DNA from: VRUE01 sp963805475
Lineage (GTDB): Bacteria > Actinomycetota > Thermoleophilia > Solirubrobacterales > 70-9
Assembly: GCA_963805475.1 (NCBI GenBank)
Contig: CAWDUO010000008.1
Coordinates: 1 to 64,000, forward strand
Direction: 5' to 3'
DNA: 64,000 nt
In this document: one piece after another, positions 33,898-43,414 of the stretch
How the letters are laid out: each line of letters starts with the position of its first letter
Numbering within the stretch: position 1 is the stretch's first letter
Made by a program: the position numbers and the translations under genes
The notes under the pieces: generated by a model
Told to the model about the DNA's origin: nothing
Seen by the model: only the letters and a program-made list of their open reading frames with translations
The model's database searches: none

Positions 33898-34779
33898 ATG
33901 ACCGCGCGCCGCCGGCTCGTCCGCGTCCCCGCCTCCTCGGCCAACCTCGGGCCGGGCTACGACGTCATGGCGGCGGCGCTCGATCTCTGGCTCGAGCTGG
34001 AGGTCGAGGAGGCGGGCGAGTTCTCCTTCGACCCCGGCGGGCTCGACCTGCCCACCGGCCGTGACAACCTCGTCGTGCGCGCCTTCGAGGCGCTGCGCCC
34101 CGCCGAGGGGATCGCCTTCCGGCTGAGGCGGGCGATCCCGCTCGCCCGCGGGCTCGGCTCGAGCGCCGCGGCGATCGTCGCCGGCCTGGTCGCCGCCGAC
34201 CACCTCTACGAGCTGGCGCTGAGCAGGGAGGAGCTGCTGGCGCGAGCGAGCGAGCTGGAGGGGCACCCCGACAACGTCGCCGCGGCGATCTACGGCGGCT
34301 TCGTCGTCTGCGACCGCGATCCCGGGGGTGCGCCGCGGGCGGTCCGCTTCGACCCGCCGGACGGCCTCGAGGGCATCGTCGTCGTCCCCGCCGAGGAGGT
34401 CGCGACCGAGCGGGCGCGCGCGGCGATCCCGGATCAGGTGCCGCTCGCCGACGCGGTCGCCAACGTCGCCGCCGCGGCGCGGCTGGTGCTCGGCCTGCGC
34501 GGCGCCGACCTCGACCTGCTCGCCAGCGGGCTCGCCGACCGCATCCACCAGCCGCGCCGCCGCAACCTCTACCCGCGCTCGATGGAGCTGGTCGAGGCCG
34601 CGCGCGAGCTGGGCGCGCTCGGCGCGACGATCTCCGGCGCCGGCCCGACCGTGCTCGTCTGGACCACCTGGCAGGAGGCCGGCGGGGTCGCCGCCGCCCT
34701 GGAGCAGCGCTGCGCCGGCTGGGCCGAGATCCGCCGCGTCCCCTTCAGCCCGCTGGGCGCCGACGTTCCGGAGCTCTAG
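33898..34779 (+). CDS. thrB: Homoserine kinase
   Basis: 293 residues from ATG 33898, 5 bases after the thrC stop. GHMP-kinase motifs: VPASSANLGPGYDVMAAALD, the ATP loop PLARGLGSSAAAIVAGLVAA, GHPDNVAAAIYGGFV and GATISGAGPTVLVWTT. It phosphorylates homoserine to O-phosphohomoserine, the substrate of ThrC just upstream, so the two genes work in sequence. The length is normal and the frame intact. Confidence 0.95.
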   Translation: MTARRRLVRVPASSANLGPGYDVMAAALDLWLELEVEEAGEFSFDPGGLDLPTGRDNLVVRAFEALRPAEGIAFRLRRAIPLARGLGSSAAAIVAGLVAADHLYELALSREELLARASELEGHPDNVAAAIYGGFVVCDRDPGGAPRAVRFDPPDGLEGIVVVPAEEVATERARAAIPDQVPLADAVANVAAAARLVLGLRGADLDLLASGLADRIHQPRRRNLYPRSMELVEAARELGALGATISGAGPTVLVWTTWQEAGGVAAALEQRCAGWAEIRRVPFSPLGADVPEL

Positions 34780-34792
34780 CCGTCCGCCCGGC

Positions 34793-34820
34793 TTGCGCGT
34801 GTCGCTGGCGCGACTACGAT
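34793..34820 (+). promoter_or_regulatory. Promoter for a leaderless transcript
   Basis: TTGCGC (34793-34798), a 16-base spacer and TACGAT (34815-34820). The predicted start of transcription coincides with ATG 34827, and no Shine-Dalgarno sequence is present. Confidence 0.55.
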
Positions 34821-34826
34821 CTTCAT

Positions 34827-35882
34827 ATGAAGAGCCTGAGATGGATCCCATCCGTCGCCCTCCTCGCCGCGCTGCTGGCGCTGCCCACCGCCGCCGAGGC
34901 GACGCTTGCCTTCGTGCGCAAGCCGCTGCACCCGCAGGTCTGGGTGGCGAACGACAACGGCGGGCACGCGCACAGGCTGCTCGCCGGCTCGAACCCGCGC
35001 ATCTCGCCGGACGGCAAGATCGTCGCCCTGATGCGCGGCGGCTTCGCGTCGAGGCGGCCGCCTGAACTCGTCCTCGCGCCGGCCGACGGCAGCGCCCCGC
35101 CCGCCGTGCTGGCGAAGGGCTGGCGCAACCCCTACGTCTTCGCCTGGTCGCCCGACTCGAAGTCGGTGGCCGCGGTGCTCGGGCCGGAACTGGGCAAGCA
35201 GCGCCTGGCCCTGATCGACACTGTGACCGGCGCGCAGACGACGATCGCGCGCGGCTACTTCAACGGCGTCGGCTTCGCCCCCGGCGCCGAAGTCGTGCAG
35301 CTCGTGTACGGGATGGCGCCGAGCGAAAAGTACCCGCCGAACAGCGACGTCTACCGCTTCGACGTCCCGAGCGGCGAGACGCTCCGCGCCGCTCGGCCGG
35401 TCCGCCTCACCAACGACCACCGCTCGACCAACCCGGTCTGGGGGCCGAGCGGCGAGATCGTCTTCGCCAAGCAGCTCGGCGCGAAGCAGCGCAGGTACGG
35501 CCCCAAGAACGAGCTCTACCTGATGAACGAAGCGGGCAAGGGGGTGCGGCAGCTGACCCACACGAGGGTCAGCCCGCTCGCGATCGGGCTGACGCCGACG
35601 GCCTTCTCGCCGAGCGGCAACCGCCTGCTCGCCCAGTTCGGCGGCCAGGACCTGACCTACGCGGTCGCCGTCAACCCGAGGACCGGCGCCCAGCGCCCGC
35701 TGGTCGAAGCGACCGAGCAGGGCTTCGTCGGCGCCGGCTTCTCCGCCGACGGCAAGCTCGTGCTCGGCACCGAGGGCGGCTTCGAATGGGGCAACGGCAC
35801 CAACGTCGCCACCGTCCCCTATCCCCACGGCAAGCCAAAGATCCTCGCCCGCAACGCCTTCGAACCGAGCCAGGGCGGCTGA
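34827..35882 (+). CDS. Secreted TolB/WD40-like beta-propeller protein
   Basis: 351 residues with a signal peptide (SVALLAALLALPTAAEA). The mature part repeats PD40-type units: LAGSNPRISPDGKIVALMRG, YVFAWSPDSKSVAAVLGPEL, STNPVWGPSGEIVFAKQLGA, PTAFSPSGNRLLAQFGGQDL and GAGFSADGKLVLGTEG. This predicts a six-bladed propeller outside the membrane. TolB-like propellers mediate protein contacts. No partner (TolA or Pal) is nearby, so the role is unknown. The upstream promoter appears leaderless. Confidence 0.8.
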   Translation: MKSLRWIPSVALLAALLALPTAAEATLAFVRKPLHPQVWVANDNGGHAHRLLAGSNPRISPDGKIVALMRGGFASRRPPELVLAPADGSAPPAVLAKGWRNPYVFAWSPDSKSVAAVLGPELGKQRLALIDTVTGAQTTIARGYFNGVGFAPGAEVVQLVYGMAPSEKYPPNSDVYRFDVPSGETLRAARPVRLTNDHRSTNPVWGPSGEIVFAKQLGAKQRRYGPKNELYLMNEAGKGVRQLTHTRVSPLAIGLTPTAFSPSGNRLLAQFGGQDLTYAVAVNPRTGAQRPLVEATEQGFVGAGFSADGKLVLGTEGGFEWGNGTNVATVPYPHGKPKILARNAFEPSQGG

Positions 35883-36023
35883 GCAACTTCATCGGCCGCC
35901 CTCTCCTACCCAGGCCTGGGGCGCAAGCATCCCAGTGCTTCCCAACGCAGGGCTCACCCTAAATTCCTAACTTTCTGCATTGAAAGCAGCTTCTTGCAGG
36001 TTTTCTGCGCTAGTCTCTTTGAC

Positions 36024-37385
36024 ATGGCAGATTTAAGATTGGGGAGTGCTTCACCGTCGATGCTATTGTCGTTCCGAGGGGAGAACGTCAGGTCATTTCG
36101 TGACCCGATTGAGTTGTCGTTGCTGTCAACTCGGCTTTCAGATCCGGAGGCGAAGTGGGAGATCCCGTGGCGCGAAGAAGCCACGGAGCCGATTGGGGTG
36201 CTGTCGGCGGCGGGGGTGTTCGGGGCGAACGCGTCGGGCAAGTCGAACCTGTTGCGGGTAATGAACGACATGAAACGACTGGTGGTCCTGTCGTTCCGAC
36301 GGGGTTGGCCGGACGATCGCACGCCGCCGTGGCCATTTCGGCTCGGCAAGGAGGGCGACGATGTCCCCTCACGCTACGAAGTCGACATCGTGCTTGGGGG
36401 AGTCCGGCACGAGTATGGGTTCGTCCTCGGGCACGCGGGTGTTTTGCACGAGTGGGCGCACGCATTCCCGCGCGGCCGGAGGCTGCACCTGTTCGACCGC
36501 AAGGGGGAGGACGTGTCGCTGGGGCGCGAGCACGCGGCAAAAGGGAGGGCGACACGGGAAGTGCTCCGCAAGGACTCGCTGTTCCTCTCGGCTGCGGCTG
36601 CGGCTGGGCACCCGGGACTGACCCCGCTTTTCAACTGGTTTCGGCGGAACTTGCTGCTGGCGGAGGAGGGCTCACGGACCGAACGGCAGGCGCTGAGCGT
36701 GGAGATGATGAAGGACGATGCGGTGGGGAGGCAGGCGCTCGAGCTCTTGCAGGAGGCGGACCTGGGGATTACCGGCGCCGAAATGCGGGATATTTCTACG
36801 GAGCTAAGCGACCGTCTACGGCAAGCAGCACGTGAGCTTGACGAGGACGGCAGAGATTCGGAGGGCGATGGGTCCTCGGTGCAATTCCAAGATTTCGAAG
36901 TGCGCTTGAGGCACCGCGCGGCCGGCGGTGAGGTGGAGCTTCTCACTCACGAGGAGTCGAAGGGAACGCTTGTGTGGTTCGGGCTGATCGGGCCGGTGAT
37001 CGAGGTGCTGCGATCAGGGTCAGTACTGCTCGCCGACGAGCTCGACGCGAGCCTCCACCCTGCCCTGGTCGAGGCACTGGTTGGTCTATTCCAATCCAAG
37101 CGCAGCAACCCGAACCGGGCGCAGTTGATCTTCAACAGCCACGACGTCAGCCTTCTGGGCGACTCGGGCTCTCGAGTGCTCGGGCGAGACCAGATCTGGT
37201 TCACAGAAAAGGGCGATGACGGGGGTACGGACCTATTCTCGCTGACGGATATGGACCCACGTCGCGAAGAGGCGGTGGGCCGCCGGTATCTCGCCGGGCG
37301 ATACGGGGCGCTCCCGATACTGTCGCAACCGGCGCTAGAGGGGATCGTCGAGATGGCGGCGAGCGAGCGGAAAGATGATGAATAA
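36024..37385 (+). CDS. AAA/ABC-type ATPase of an AbiL-like (RloA/RloB) defence pair
   Basis: 453 residues from ATG 36024; ATG 36060 (LLSFRGENVRSFRDPI) is also possible. An N-terminal Walker A GVFGANASGKSN, the AAA_21-type middle, Walker B SVLLADELDASLHPALVEAL and a switch region LIFNSHDVSLLGD match the SMC/OLD-like ATPases found beside RloB. The next gene starts at its last base pairs (overlap TAATG). GC is visibly lower than in neighbouring genes, consistent with transfer. Such ATPases sense infection and trigger a partner effector. Confidence 0.88.
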   Translation: MADLRLGSASPSMLLSFRGENVRSFRDPIELSLLSTRLSDPEAKWEIPWREEATEPIGVLSAAGVFGANASGKSNLLRVMNDMKRLVVLSFRRGWPDDRTPPWPFRLGKEGDDVPSRYEVDIVLGGVRHEYGFVLGHAGVLHEWAHAFPRGRRLHLFDRKGEDVSLGREHAAKGRATREVLRKDSLFLSAAAAAGHPGLTPLFNWFRRNLLLAEEGSRTERQALSVEMMKDDAVGRQALELLQEADLGITGAEMRDISTELSDRLRQAARELDEDGRDSEGDGSSVQFQDFEVRLRHRAAGGEVELLTHEESKGTLVWFGLIGPVIEVLRSGSVLLADELDASLHPALVEALVGLFQSKRSNPNRAQLIFNSHDVSLLGDSGSRVLGRDQIWFTEKGDDGGTDLFSLTDMDPRREEAVGRRYLAGRYGALPILSQPALEGIVEMAASERKDDE

Positions 37386-37984
37386 TGCCGCGCAAACGCA
37401 GGGTCAGCACCGATGCGGTCAAGCGCTCGCTGCTTGTTTTCACCGAGGGGGAGGCTACCGAGAGTGAATACCTGACTCACTACAAGCGCTTGCATCGGCG
37501 GACGACTACCGTTGAGATCGATCCTTTCCACGGGACCCCGCTGGCACTGGTGAAGCGGGCGGCGGAGACGAAACGGCGCAATGAGAAGCGGGCAAAGCGC
37601 CAGGGGCGCGCCCACGACGAGGTCTGGTGCGTGTTCGATGTAGATGAGCATGTGAACCTGAGCGAGGCGATCGTTCAGGCGCGCGACAATGGAATCAAGG
37701 TCGCGATTTCAAACCCCTGTATCGAGCTCTGGTTCCTGATCCATTTCGAGAACCAGATGGCGCACATCGAGCGCCACGACGTACAGAGGCGCTCGAAGGA
37801 GAAGCTCAGGTGTGAGAAGAGGCTCGACAAGGAGGCGCTGGCGCTGCTGGAGGAGAACTTCGGCGATGCGAAGTTACGGGCTCGGCGGCTCGACGAAAAG
37901 CACGAGGGCGACGGTTCGCCCGAGCACGAGAACCCCAGCTCGAACGTGTGGAAGATCATCGACTCGATCTCCCAGGCGAGGTAG
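37385..37984 (+). CDS. RloB-family effector of the defence pair
   Basis: 199 residues from ATG 37385. RloB-type features: SLLVFTEGEATESEYLTHYK with the Toprim-like acidic residues, DEVWCVFDVDEHVNLSEAIV, KVAISNPCIELWFLIHFENQ and a Lys-rich helical end. RloB-like proteins are the second gene of AbiL systems (AbiLii) and of RloAB loci in Campylobacter restriction regions; a nuclease role through the Toprim-like fold is suspected. Overlap with the ATPase gene supports a two-gene abortive-infection operon. Confidence 0.85.
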   Translation: MPRKRRVSTDAVKRSLLVFTEGEATESEYLTHYKRLHRRTTTVEIDPFHGTPLALVKRAAETKRRNEKRAKRQGRAHDEVWCVFDVDEHVNLSEAIVQARDNGIKVAISNPCIELWFLIHFENQMAHIERHDVQRRSKEKLRCEKRLDKEALALLEENFGDAKLRARRLDEKHEGDGSPEHENPSSNVWKIIDSISQAR

Positions 37985-38190
37985 TCGAAGGAAGTCGCCG
38001 CTTGGACCTGCTCAAGCTGGCCGCCGAGCTACGGCTTGGACGGAGCGGCGCTCCTCGCTGCCGCCCAGGCGGCGCTGGCCGCGCCCGATCGGGTGGTCGA
38101 GCTTCAGCTGTCGGCGCGGGTCGCCGCCTGATCACAGCGATTCCCGCTAATTGCGGGGAATAGCGAATTCGGGGTCCGGGGCGGCGCGCT
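37985..38190 (+). other. Gap with a short coding remnant
   Basis: Between the RloB stop and the gltB promoter one frame reads GLDGAALLAAAQAALAAPDR then VVELQLSARVAA and stops near 38131. It has host-like composition but no start, so it may be the severed 3' end of a gene displaced by the defence pair. Nothing else is recognised here. Confidence 0.3.
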
Positions 38191-38195
38191 GCCCC

Positions 38196-38201
38196 TATAA
38201 T
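38196..38201 (+). promoter_or_regulatory. Consensus -10 box upstream of gltB
   Basis: A perfect TATAAT lies 62 bases before GTG 38264. No clear -35 was found at the usual distance. The predicted leader is about 55 bases and includes the GGGAGG ribosome-binding site at 38253-38258. Confidence 0.5.
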
Positions 38202-38263
38202 CCCGTAACTCGTCAACCCGTCGCGCGCCCGCTCGGAGAAGGTGCGGAAACCGGGAGGTGGAT

Positions 38264-41200
38264 GTGGTGCCCAATGCCCAGTCACGGTTCAGTGGTGAGC
38301 GCGCGCGGAGTCGGAATCGCAATCTGACTCCTTCCGACGGAGCGCGCGCTCACGATGATGTTCGCTACTCGCCCGAGCGCGCCTACCGGCCGCTCGTCTC
38401 GCCGCCCAGCGTCGAGGACAAGGACGCCTGCGCGATCTACGCCTCGGTGCGCAGGGACGCGACGCCGAGCCACGAACCGGTGCGGCGGGCGATCCCGGCG
38501 CTGCAGAAGATGCTGCACCGGGCGGGCAACGTCGACGGCGAGGGCGACGGCTGCGGCCTGCTGGTCGACATCCCGCGCAGGATCTGGGCCGAGGAGGTCC
38601 GCAGCGGCGGCCACGACCCCTCGCTGACCCTCGACGACGCCTTCGCCGTCGCCCACGTCTTCGTCGACCGCTCCCAGGATCTGGAGAAGGTCCAGCACGA
38701 CGCGCGCGAGATCCTCGGCGCCGGCGGCTTCCGCATCCTCGCCGAGCGGCTCGGCGAGGTGAACTCTCCCGCCCTGGGCCCGACCGCGCGCGAGGAGGAG
38801 CCCCACTTCTGGCAGGTCGGCGGCCTCGTCGCCGACGCCTCCAACCGCGACCGCGTCCTCTTCGACCTGCTGATCGAGCTGGAGCGCGAGCTCGGCGTCC
38901 ACATCCCCTCGCTCTCGGCGACGATCTGCGTCTACAAGGTGATGGGCGCGCCGCAGGTGCTCGGCGAGTACTACCCCGACCTGCGCGACGAGCGCTTCGA
39001 GACGATCGGCGCCTTCGGCCACAACCGCTACTCGACCAACACCTGGCCCTCGTTCAAGCGAGTGCAGCCGTTCTCGGTGCTCGGCCACAACGGCGAGATC
39101 AACACGATCGCCCAGCTGCGCCAGGAGGCGCGGATGCTCGGCGTGCCGATCCAGCCCGGCTCCTCGGACTCCCAGGACCTCAACCGGACGATCGCCACGC
39201 TGGTCAGCCGCGACGGGCTCAGCCTCGCCGAGGCGATGGAGACGGTCCTGCCGCCGATCGTCAACGAGATCCGCTCGCTGCCGGAGGACCTGCACTCCTT
39301 CTACATGTACCTGCGCCAGGCGATGGGGCCGTTCTCCCAGGGCCCGGTGGCGCTGATCGCCCGCCACGGCGACGAGTGCGTCTTCTCCGCCGACGCGCTC
39401 GGCCTGCGGCCGCTCTGGCAGGTGGAGACGACGGAGGACTTCGTCTTCAGCTCCGAGCCCGGCGTCGTCAGCGTCGCCGAGATGGTCTCCGAGCCGAAGC
39501 CGCTCGCCCCCGGCGAGAAGGCGATGGTGACGATCGACCGCGAGGCGCGCCGCTCGACCCTGCGGCCGCACGACGAGATGCTGCGCGCGGTGCGCGACCG
39601 CTGGCTCGCCCGCAACGGCGCCGCCGCGGCGGCGCCGTACGACCGCGCGCTGGAGACCGGCGGCCCGCTGGAGGGCGGCGACGTCCCCGGCTACTCCGAA
39701 GCCGGGCCGGAAGAGCCGGTCAAGGTCGAGGACCGCATCCTCGCCGGCTTCGGCTGGCAGCGCGACGACGTCAAACTGGTCCAGCAGATGGCCTCCAACG
39801 GGGCCGAGCCGGTCGGCTCGCTCGGCTACGACGGGCCGCTGGCGGCGCTCTCGCCCGAGCGCCAGAACCTCGCCGACTACTTCAAGGAGACGGTCGCCGT
39901 CGTCACCAACCCGGCGATCGACCGCGAGCGGGAGATGGAGCACTTCTCGACCCGCGCCGTCTTCGGCCGCCGCCCCTCGCTCGGCGCCGCCGGCGAGGAC
40001 ACCGGCACGATCGAGACCTCCTTCCCGGTGATCCTCGGCGGCCACCACGGGATGGCGCCGCTGTCGGACAAGACCTACCGCAAGGTCGCGCGCGAGAACC
40101 AGACCTACCTGCTGGAGGACCTCTGGGAGGAGTTCCGCGGCCGCGCCGGCGCCGTCGACGTCTCGCTGCTGGAGTCCGAGACGACCCAGGGGGCGATCGA
40201 GCGGATCAAGCAGGAGGCGGTGAAGAAGGTCCGCGACGGGGCCGAGCTGCTGGTGCTGACCGACCGCACCGTCTACGACGCCGAGCGGCGCTTCCTCGAC
40301 CCGCACCTCGCGGTCTCCGCCGTCGACCAGGCGCTGAAGCAGTTCCGGGTCGAGCCCGGCGAGGAGAACCTGCGCCGCCGCTGCGGGATCGTCCTGCGCT
40401 CGGCGGCGATCCGCAACGTCCACGACACGATGCTGGCGCTCGGCCTCGGCGCCAACGGCGTCTGCCCGTACACGATGGTCGAGGTGATCTGCGTCGAGGA
40501 CTACTGCACCGACATCGGCAACCTCTGCGCGGCGCTCGCCAAGGGGATCGAGAAAGTGATCTCGACGATCGGCATCCACGAGGTGCGCGGCTACGCCCGC
40601 CAGTTCTCCTCGATCGGCGTGCGGCCCGAGCTGGCCGAGATCTTCCAGACCGAGGCCTTCGCCGCCTCCGAGAAGGGCGGCGTCGGCTTCGCCGGCCTCG
40701 ACGAGAGCGCCAACGAGCGCGCCCGCATCCTCGGCGGCGAGGTGGACGCGAAACCGGCGAAGACGTTCCGCTTCTACCCCAAGGTCTACAAGGCCGCGAT
40801 CGCCACCGCCAACGGCTCCGGCTCCTACGCCGAGTACAGCGAGAAGGTGCGCGACCTCGAGGCCCAGAGCCCGATCTCGATGCGCCACATCATGGGGCTG
40901 AAGGGCGACCGCGAGCCGCTCGCCGACGCCTCGGCGGTCGACGCCGGCGTCGGCCACCACGACTACCCCGTGGTGATCTCCTCGATGAGCTTCGGCTCGC
41001 AGTCCGAGCCGGCCTTCCGCGCCTACGCGGAGGCGGCGAAGGCGATCAACGTGCTCTGCGTCAACGGCGAGGGCGGCGAGATCCGCGACATGTACGGGCG
41101 CTACCGCAAGTGGCGCGGCCAGCAGGTCGCCTCGGGCCGCTTCGGCGTCTCGGCCGAGATGCTCAACTCCTCCTACGTCGCCGAGATCAAGATCGGCCAG

Positions 41201-42994
41201 GGGGCGAAGCCCGGCGAGGGCGGCCACCTGCCCGGCAAGAAGGTCTCCGAGAAGGTCGCCGCGGCGCGCAACGCCTCGCCCGGCACCGACCTGATCTCGC
41301 CCTCCAACAACCACGACCTCTACTCGATCGAGGACCTGGCCGAGCTGATCGACGAGCTGAAGACGGTCAACCCCGACGTGCGCGTCTCGGTCAAGGTGCC
41401 GGTGGTGCCGAACATCGGCACGATCGGCCTCGGGATCGCCAAGGCGGGCGCCGACATCATCACCCTCTCGGGCTTCGAGGGCGGCACCGGCGCCGCCCGC
41501 CAGCACGCCCTGCGCCACGTCGGCCTGCCCTCGGACATCGGCACCCGCGCCGTGCACCGGGCGCTGATGGAGGCCGGGCTGCGCAACCGGGTCGAGATCT
41601 GGGCCGACGGCGGCTACCGCACCGGCCACGACGTGGTCAAGCTGCACTGCCTCGGCGCCAACCGGGTCGGCTTCGGCACCCTGGCGATGGTCAGCCTCGG
41701 CTGCACGATCTGCCGCGGCTGCCAGCTCGACACCTGCCACGTCGGCATCGCCACCCAGATCGAGACGACCGAGCAGGCGCAGGAGCACGGGCTGAAGAAG
41801 TTCACCCCGCAGGAGGTCGACGCCGCGGCCGAGAGCTGCGCCCGCTTCTTCTCGGCGATGGGCGAGGAGGTCAAGCAGGTCGTCGCCTCGCTCGGCTACG
41901 ACCGCGCCCAGGACCTGGTCGGCCGCTACGACCTGCTCGAGCAGGTCTCCCACCACGATCAGATCGACCTGGCGCCGCTGATCACGCCGCTGGAGGAGTT
42001 CCTCGACCTCGAGCCGATCGACCTGCCGGTGGCGGAGGGCGACCTGGCCGAGGAGCGGGCCGAGGCCGGCCTCGTCGTCGCCCGGCCGATCCGCATGGAG
42101 GCGAAGCAGGCCTCGGCGCAGATCGGCTCGCTTGCCGGCGAAGTCCGCTCGGGCAACACGGTGACCAGCCAGTTCCCGCGCGCCACCGACGCCAACGACC
42201 GCGTGCTCGGCACCGAGCTGTCGGGGGCGATCGCCCGCTCGCGGATCTTCGACGACGGCCCCGAGCCGGGCGAGGACGTGCTCGCCGACCTCGAGTTCAG
42301 CGGCGGCTCGGTCGCCGGCCAGGGGCTCGGCGCGTTCAACGCCTACGGCGTCTCGATCCGGGTCGAGGGCGGCGCCCAGGACGGCGTCGGCAAGACGATG
42401 CTCGGCGGGACCGTCGCCGTGCTCAAGGGCAAGGGGGCCAAGGGCCGGCGGCTCAACGGCTCGGTCGGCAAGTCGTTCGCCTACGGCGCCCAGCGCGGCC
42501 GCCTCTTCGTCCAGGGCTCGGCCGACTCGCGCTTCTGCATCCGCCTATCCGGCGCCGACGTCGTGCTCGGCGGCGAGCCCGAGGAGCCGATCGACGACAG
42601 CCGCGGCTGCGTCGTCGACCGCGCCAACGCCAAGGGCTTCGCCTTCGAGTACATGACCTCGGGCCGCGCCGTGGTGCTCGGCGACATCGGCCCCTGGGCC
42701 TGCGCCGGGATGACCGGCGGCCGCGTCTACGTGCGCCAGGGCGCCTTCGGCCTCGACCGCGAGGCGATCGAGGCGCGGCTGGGCGAGGGGGCGAAGGTGG
42801 AGCTGCGGGAGATCGACGACGAGGGCGAGCTCGACGTCGAAGACCTGCTCGGCCACTACGCCGACGAGCTGCGGGCGACCGGCCAGGACGAGGAGGCCGG
42901 GCGGATGGCCTCGCTCGCCTCCGGGGCGGCGGACAACTTCCTGATGATCGTCCCGCACAAGGTGCAGGCCGATCCCTCGATCTCGACCGAGTAG
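38264..42994 (+). CDS. gltB: Glutamate synthase large subunit
   Basis: About 1576 residues from GTG 38264; GTG 38258 and 38267 are alternatives, and GGGAGG at 38253 favours 38264 or 38267. The propeptide of about 55 residues precedes the nucleophile Cys56 (KDACAIYASVRRDAT), then the amidotransferase (FGHNRYSTNTWPSFKRVQPF, GHNGEINTI), central and FMN domains (FEGGTGAARQHALRHVGLPS), the 3Fe-4S cysteines in CTICRGCQLDTCHVG and a beta-helix end. It makes glutamate from glutamine and 2-oxoglutarate. No gltD is adjacent. A palindrome lies within the propeptide region. The frame is intact over 4.7 kb. Confidence 0.95.
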   Translation: MVPNAQSRFSGERARSRNRNLTPSDGARAHDDVRYSPERAYRPLVSPPSVEDKDACAIYASVRRDATPSHEPVRRAIPALQKMLHRAGNVDGEGDGCGLLVDIPRRIWAEEVRSGGHDPSLTLDDAFAVAHVFVDRSQDLEKVQHDAREILGAGGFRILAERLGEVNSPALGPTAREEEPHFWQVGGLVADASNRDRVLFDLLIELERELGVHIPSLSATICVYKVMGAPQVLGEYYPDLRDERFETIGAFGHNRYSTNTWPSFKRVQPFSVLGHNGEINTIAQLRQEARMLGVPIQPGSSDSQDLNRTIATLVSRDGLSLAEAMETVLPPIVNEIRSLPEDLHSFYMYLRQAMGPFSQGPVALIARHGDECVFSADALGLRPLWQVETTEDFVFSSEPGVVSVAEMVSEPKPLAPGEKAMVTIDREARRSTLRPHDEMLRAVRDRWLARNGAAAAAPYDRALETGGPLEGGDVPGYSEAGPEEPVKVEDRILAGFGWQRDDVKLVQQMASNGAEPVGSLGYDGPLAALSPERQNLADYFKETVAVVTNPAIDREREMEHFSTRAVFGRRPSLGAAGEDTGTIETSFPVILGGHHGMAPLSDKTYRKVARENQTYLLEDLWEEFRGRAGAVDVSLLESETTQGAIERIKQEAVKKVRDGAELLVLTDRTVYDAERRFLDPHLAVSAVDQALKQFRVEPGEENLRRRCGIVLRSAAIRNVHDTMLALGLGANGVCPYTMVEVICVEDYCTDIGNLCAALAKGIEKVISTIGIHEVRGYARQFSSIGVRPELAEIFQTEAFAASEKGGVGFAGLDESANERARILGGEVDAKPAKTFRFYPKVYKAAIATANGSGSYAEYSEKVRDLEAQSPISMRHIMGLKGDREPLADASAVDAGVGHHDYPVVISSMSFGSQSEPAFRAYAEAAKAINVLCVNGEGGEIRDMYGRYRKWRGQQVASGRFGVSAEMLNSSYVAEIKIGQGAKPGEGGHLPGKKVSEKVAAARNASPGTDLISPSNNHDLYSIEDLAELIDELKTVNPDVRVSVKVPVVPNIGTIGLGIAKAGADIITLSGFEGGTGAARQHALRHVGLPSDIGTRAVHRALMEAGLRNRVEIWADGGYRTGHDVVKLHCLGANRVGFGTLAMVSLGCTICRGCQLDTCHVGIATQIETTEQAQEHGLKKFTPQEVDAAAESCARFFSAMGEEVKQVVASLGYDRAQDLVGRYDLLEQVSHHDQIDLAPLITPLEEFLDLEPIDLPVAEGDLAEERAEAGLVVARPIRMEAKQASAQIGSLAGEVRSGNTVTSQFPRATDANDRVLGTELSGAIARSRIFDDGPEPGEDVLADLEFSGGSVAGQGLGAFNAYGVSIRVEGGAQDGVGKTMLGGTVAVLKGKGAKGRRLNGSVGKSFAYGAQRGRLFVQGSADSRFCIRLSGADVVLGGEPEEPIDDSRGCVVDRANAKGFAFEYMTSGRAVVLGDIGPWACAGMTGGRVYVRQGAFGLDREAIEARLGEGAKVELREIDDEGELDVEDLLGHYADELRATGQDEEAGRMASLASGAADNFLMIVPHKVQADPSISTE
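38295..38353. repeat. 59-base palindrome in the gltB propeptide region
   Basis: Outer arms GTGAGCGCGCGC and GCGCGCGCTCAC (12 bp, perfect) enclose alternative inner hairpins: GGAGTC with GACTCC, or GTCGGAA with TTCCGAC. It is read in frame just downstream of the start codon. Only one copy is in the window. Confidence 0.7.
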
Positions 42995-42997
42995 GCG

Positions 42998-43381
42998 CTA
43001 CCGCGTCCGCGTCAGCAGGTCGGCGATCGCGCGGACCTCGCGCAGCAGTCCGTCGAGCATCTGCTCGGTGTTGACGTGGATGCGCCACTCGGCGTACTTG
43101 CGGTCCTGCTCGACCCGGTCGAGGCGGCGCTCGAGCTTGCCGACGCGCTTGTCCACGCGCTTCTCGACCTTGCCGACCCGCTTCTTGACGTAGTCGCGGG
43201 TCTCGCGCCGGAACTCGTCGCGGATCGCGTCGAGCTCGCGCCGCAGCGCCGAGCTCTCGCCGTCGGACTCGGCGAGCATCTCCTCGACGCCCTCGCGGAC
43301 GCGCTCGATCTCCTCGTGCAGCCGCTGGCGCGCCTGCTCGGCGGCGAGGGAGGGATCCTGCGGGGAGTCCACGACGCGCAC
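42998..43381 (-). CDS. Coiled-coil protein of unknown function
   Basis: 127 residues, almost entirely charged helix: ARQRLHEEIERVREGVEEML, ALRRELDAIRDEFRRETRDY, KRVGKVEKRVDKRVGKLERR and RRLDRVEQDRKYAEWRI. Heptad spacing predicts a long coiled coil. No membrane segment. It is probably structural or an adaptor. It ends 3 bases after the gltB stop on the opposite strand and follows the FHA gene by 33 bases, with which it may be co-transcribed. Confidence 0.75.
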   Translation of the reverse strand: MRVVDSPQDPSLAAEQARQRLHEEIERVREGVEEMLAESDGESSALRRELDAIRDEFRRETRDYVKKRVGKVEKRVDKRVGKLERRLDRVEQDRKYAEWRIHVNTEQMLDGLLREVRAIADLLTRTR

Positions 43382-43414
43382 TCTACGCCCGCCGCAGGCC
43401 GGAAATTGCGCGCT

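Noticed and set aside
37985..38257. Gap considered as a leader riboswitch for gltB
   Set aside because: The promoter lies at 38196, leaving a leader of only about 55 bases with no recognisable riboswitch core; most of the gap is upstream of transcription.
38355..38627. An ATG-started frame near the gltB start
   Set aside because: It is out of frame with gltB and contains only Arg/Thr/Ala-rich sequence; the glutamate synthase propeptide and catalytic Cys lie in the other frame.
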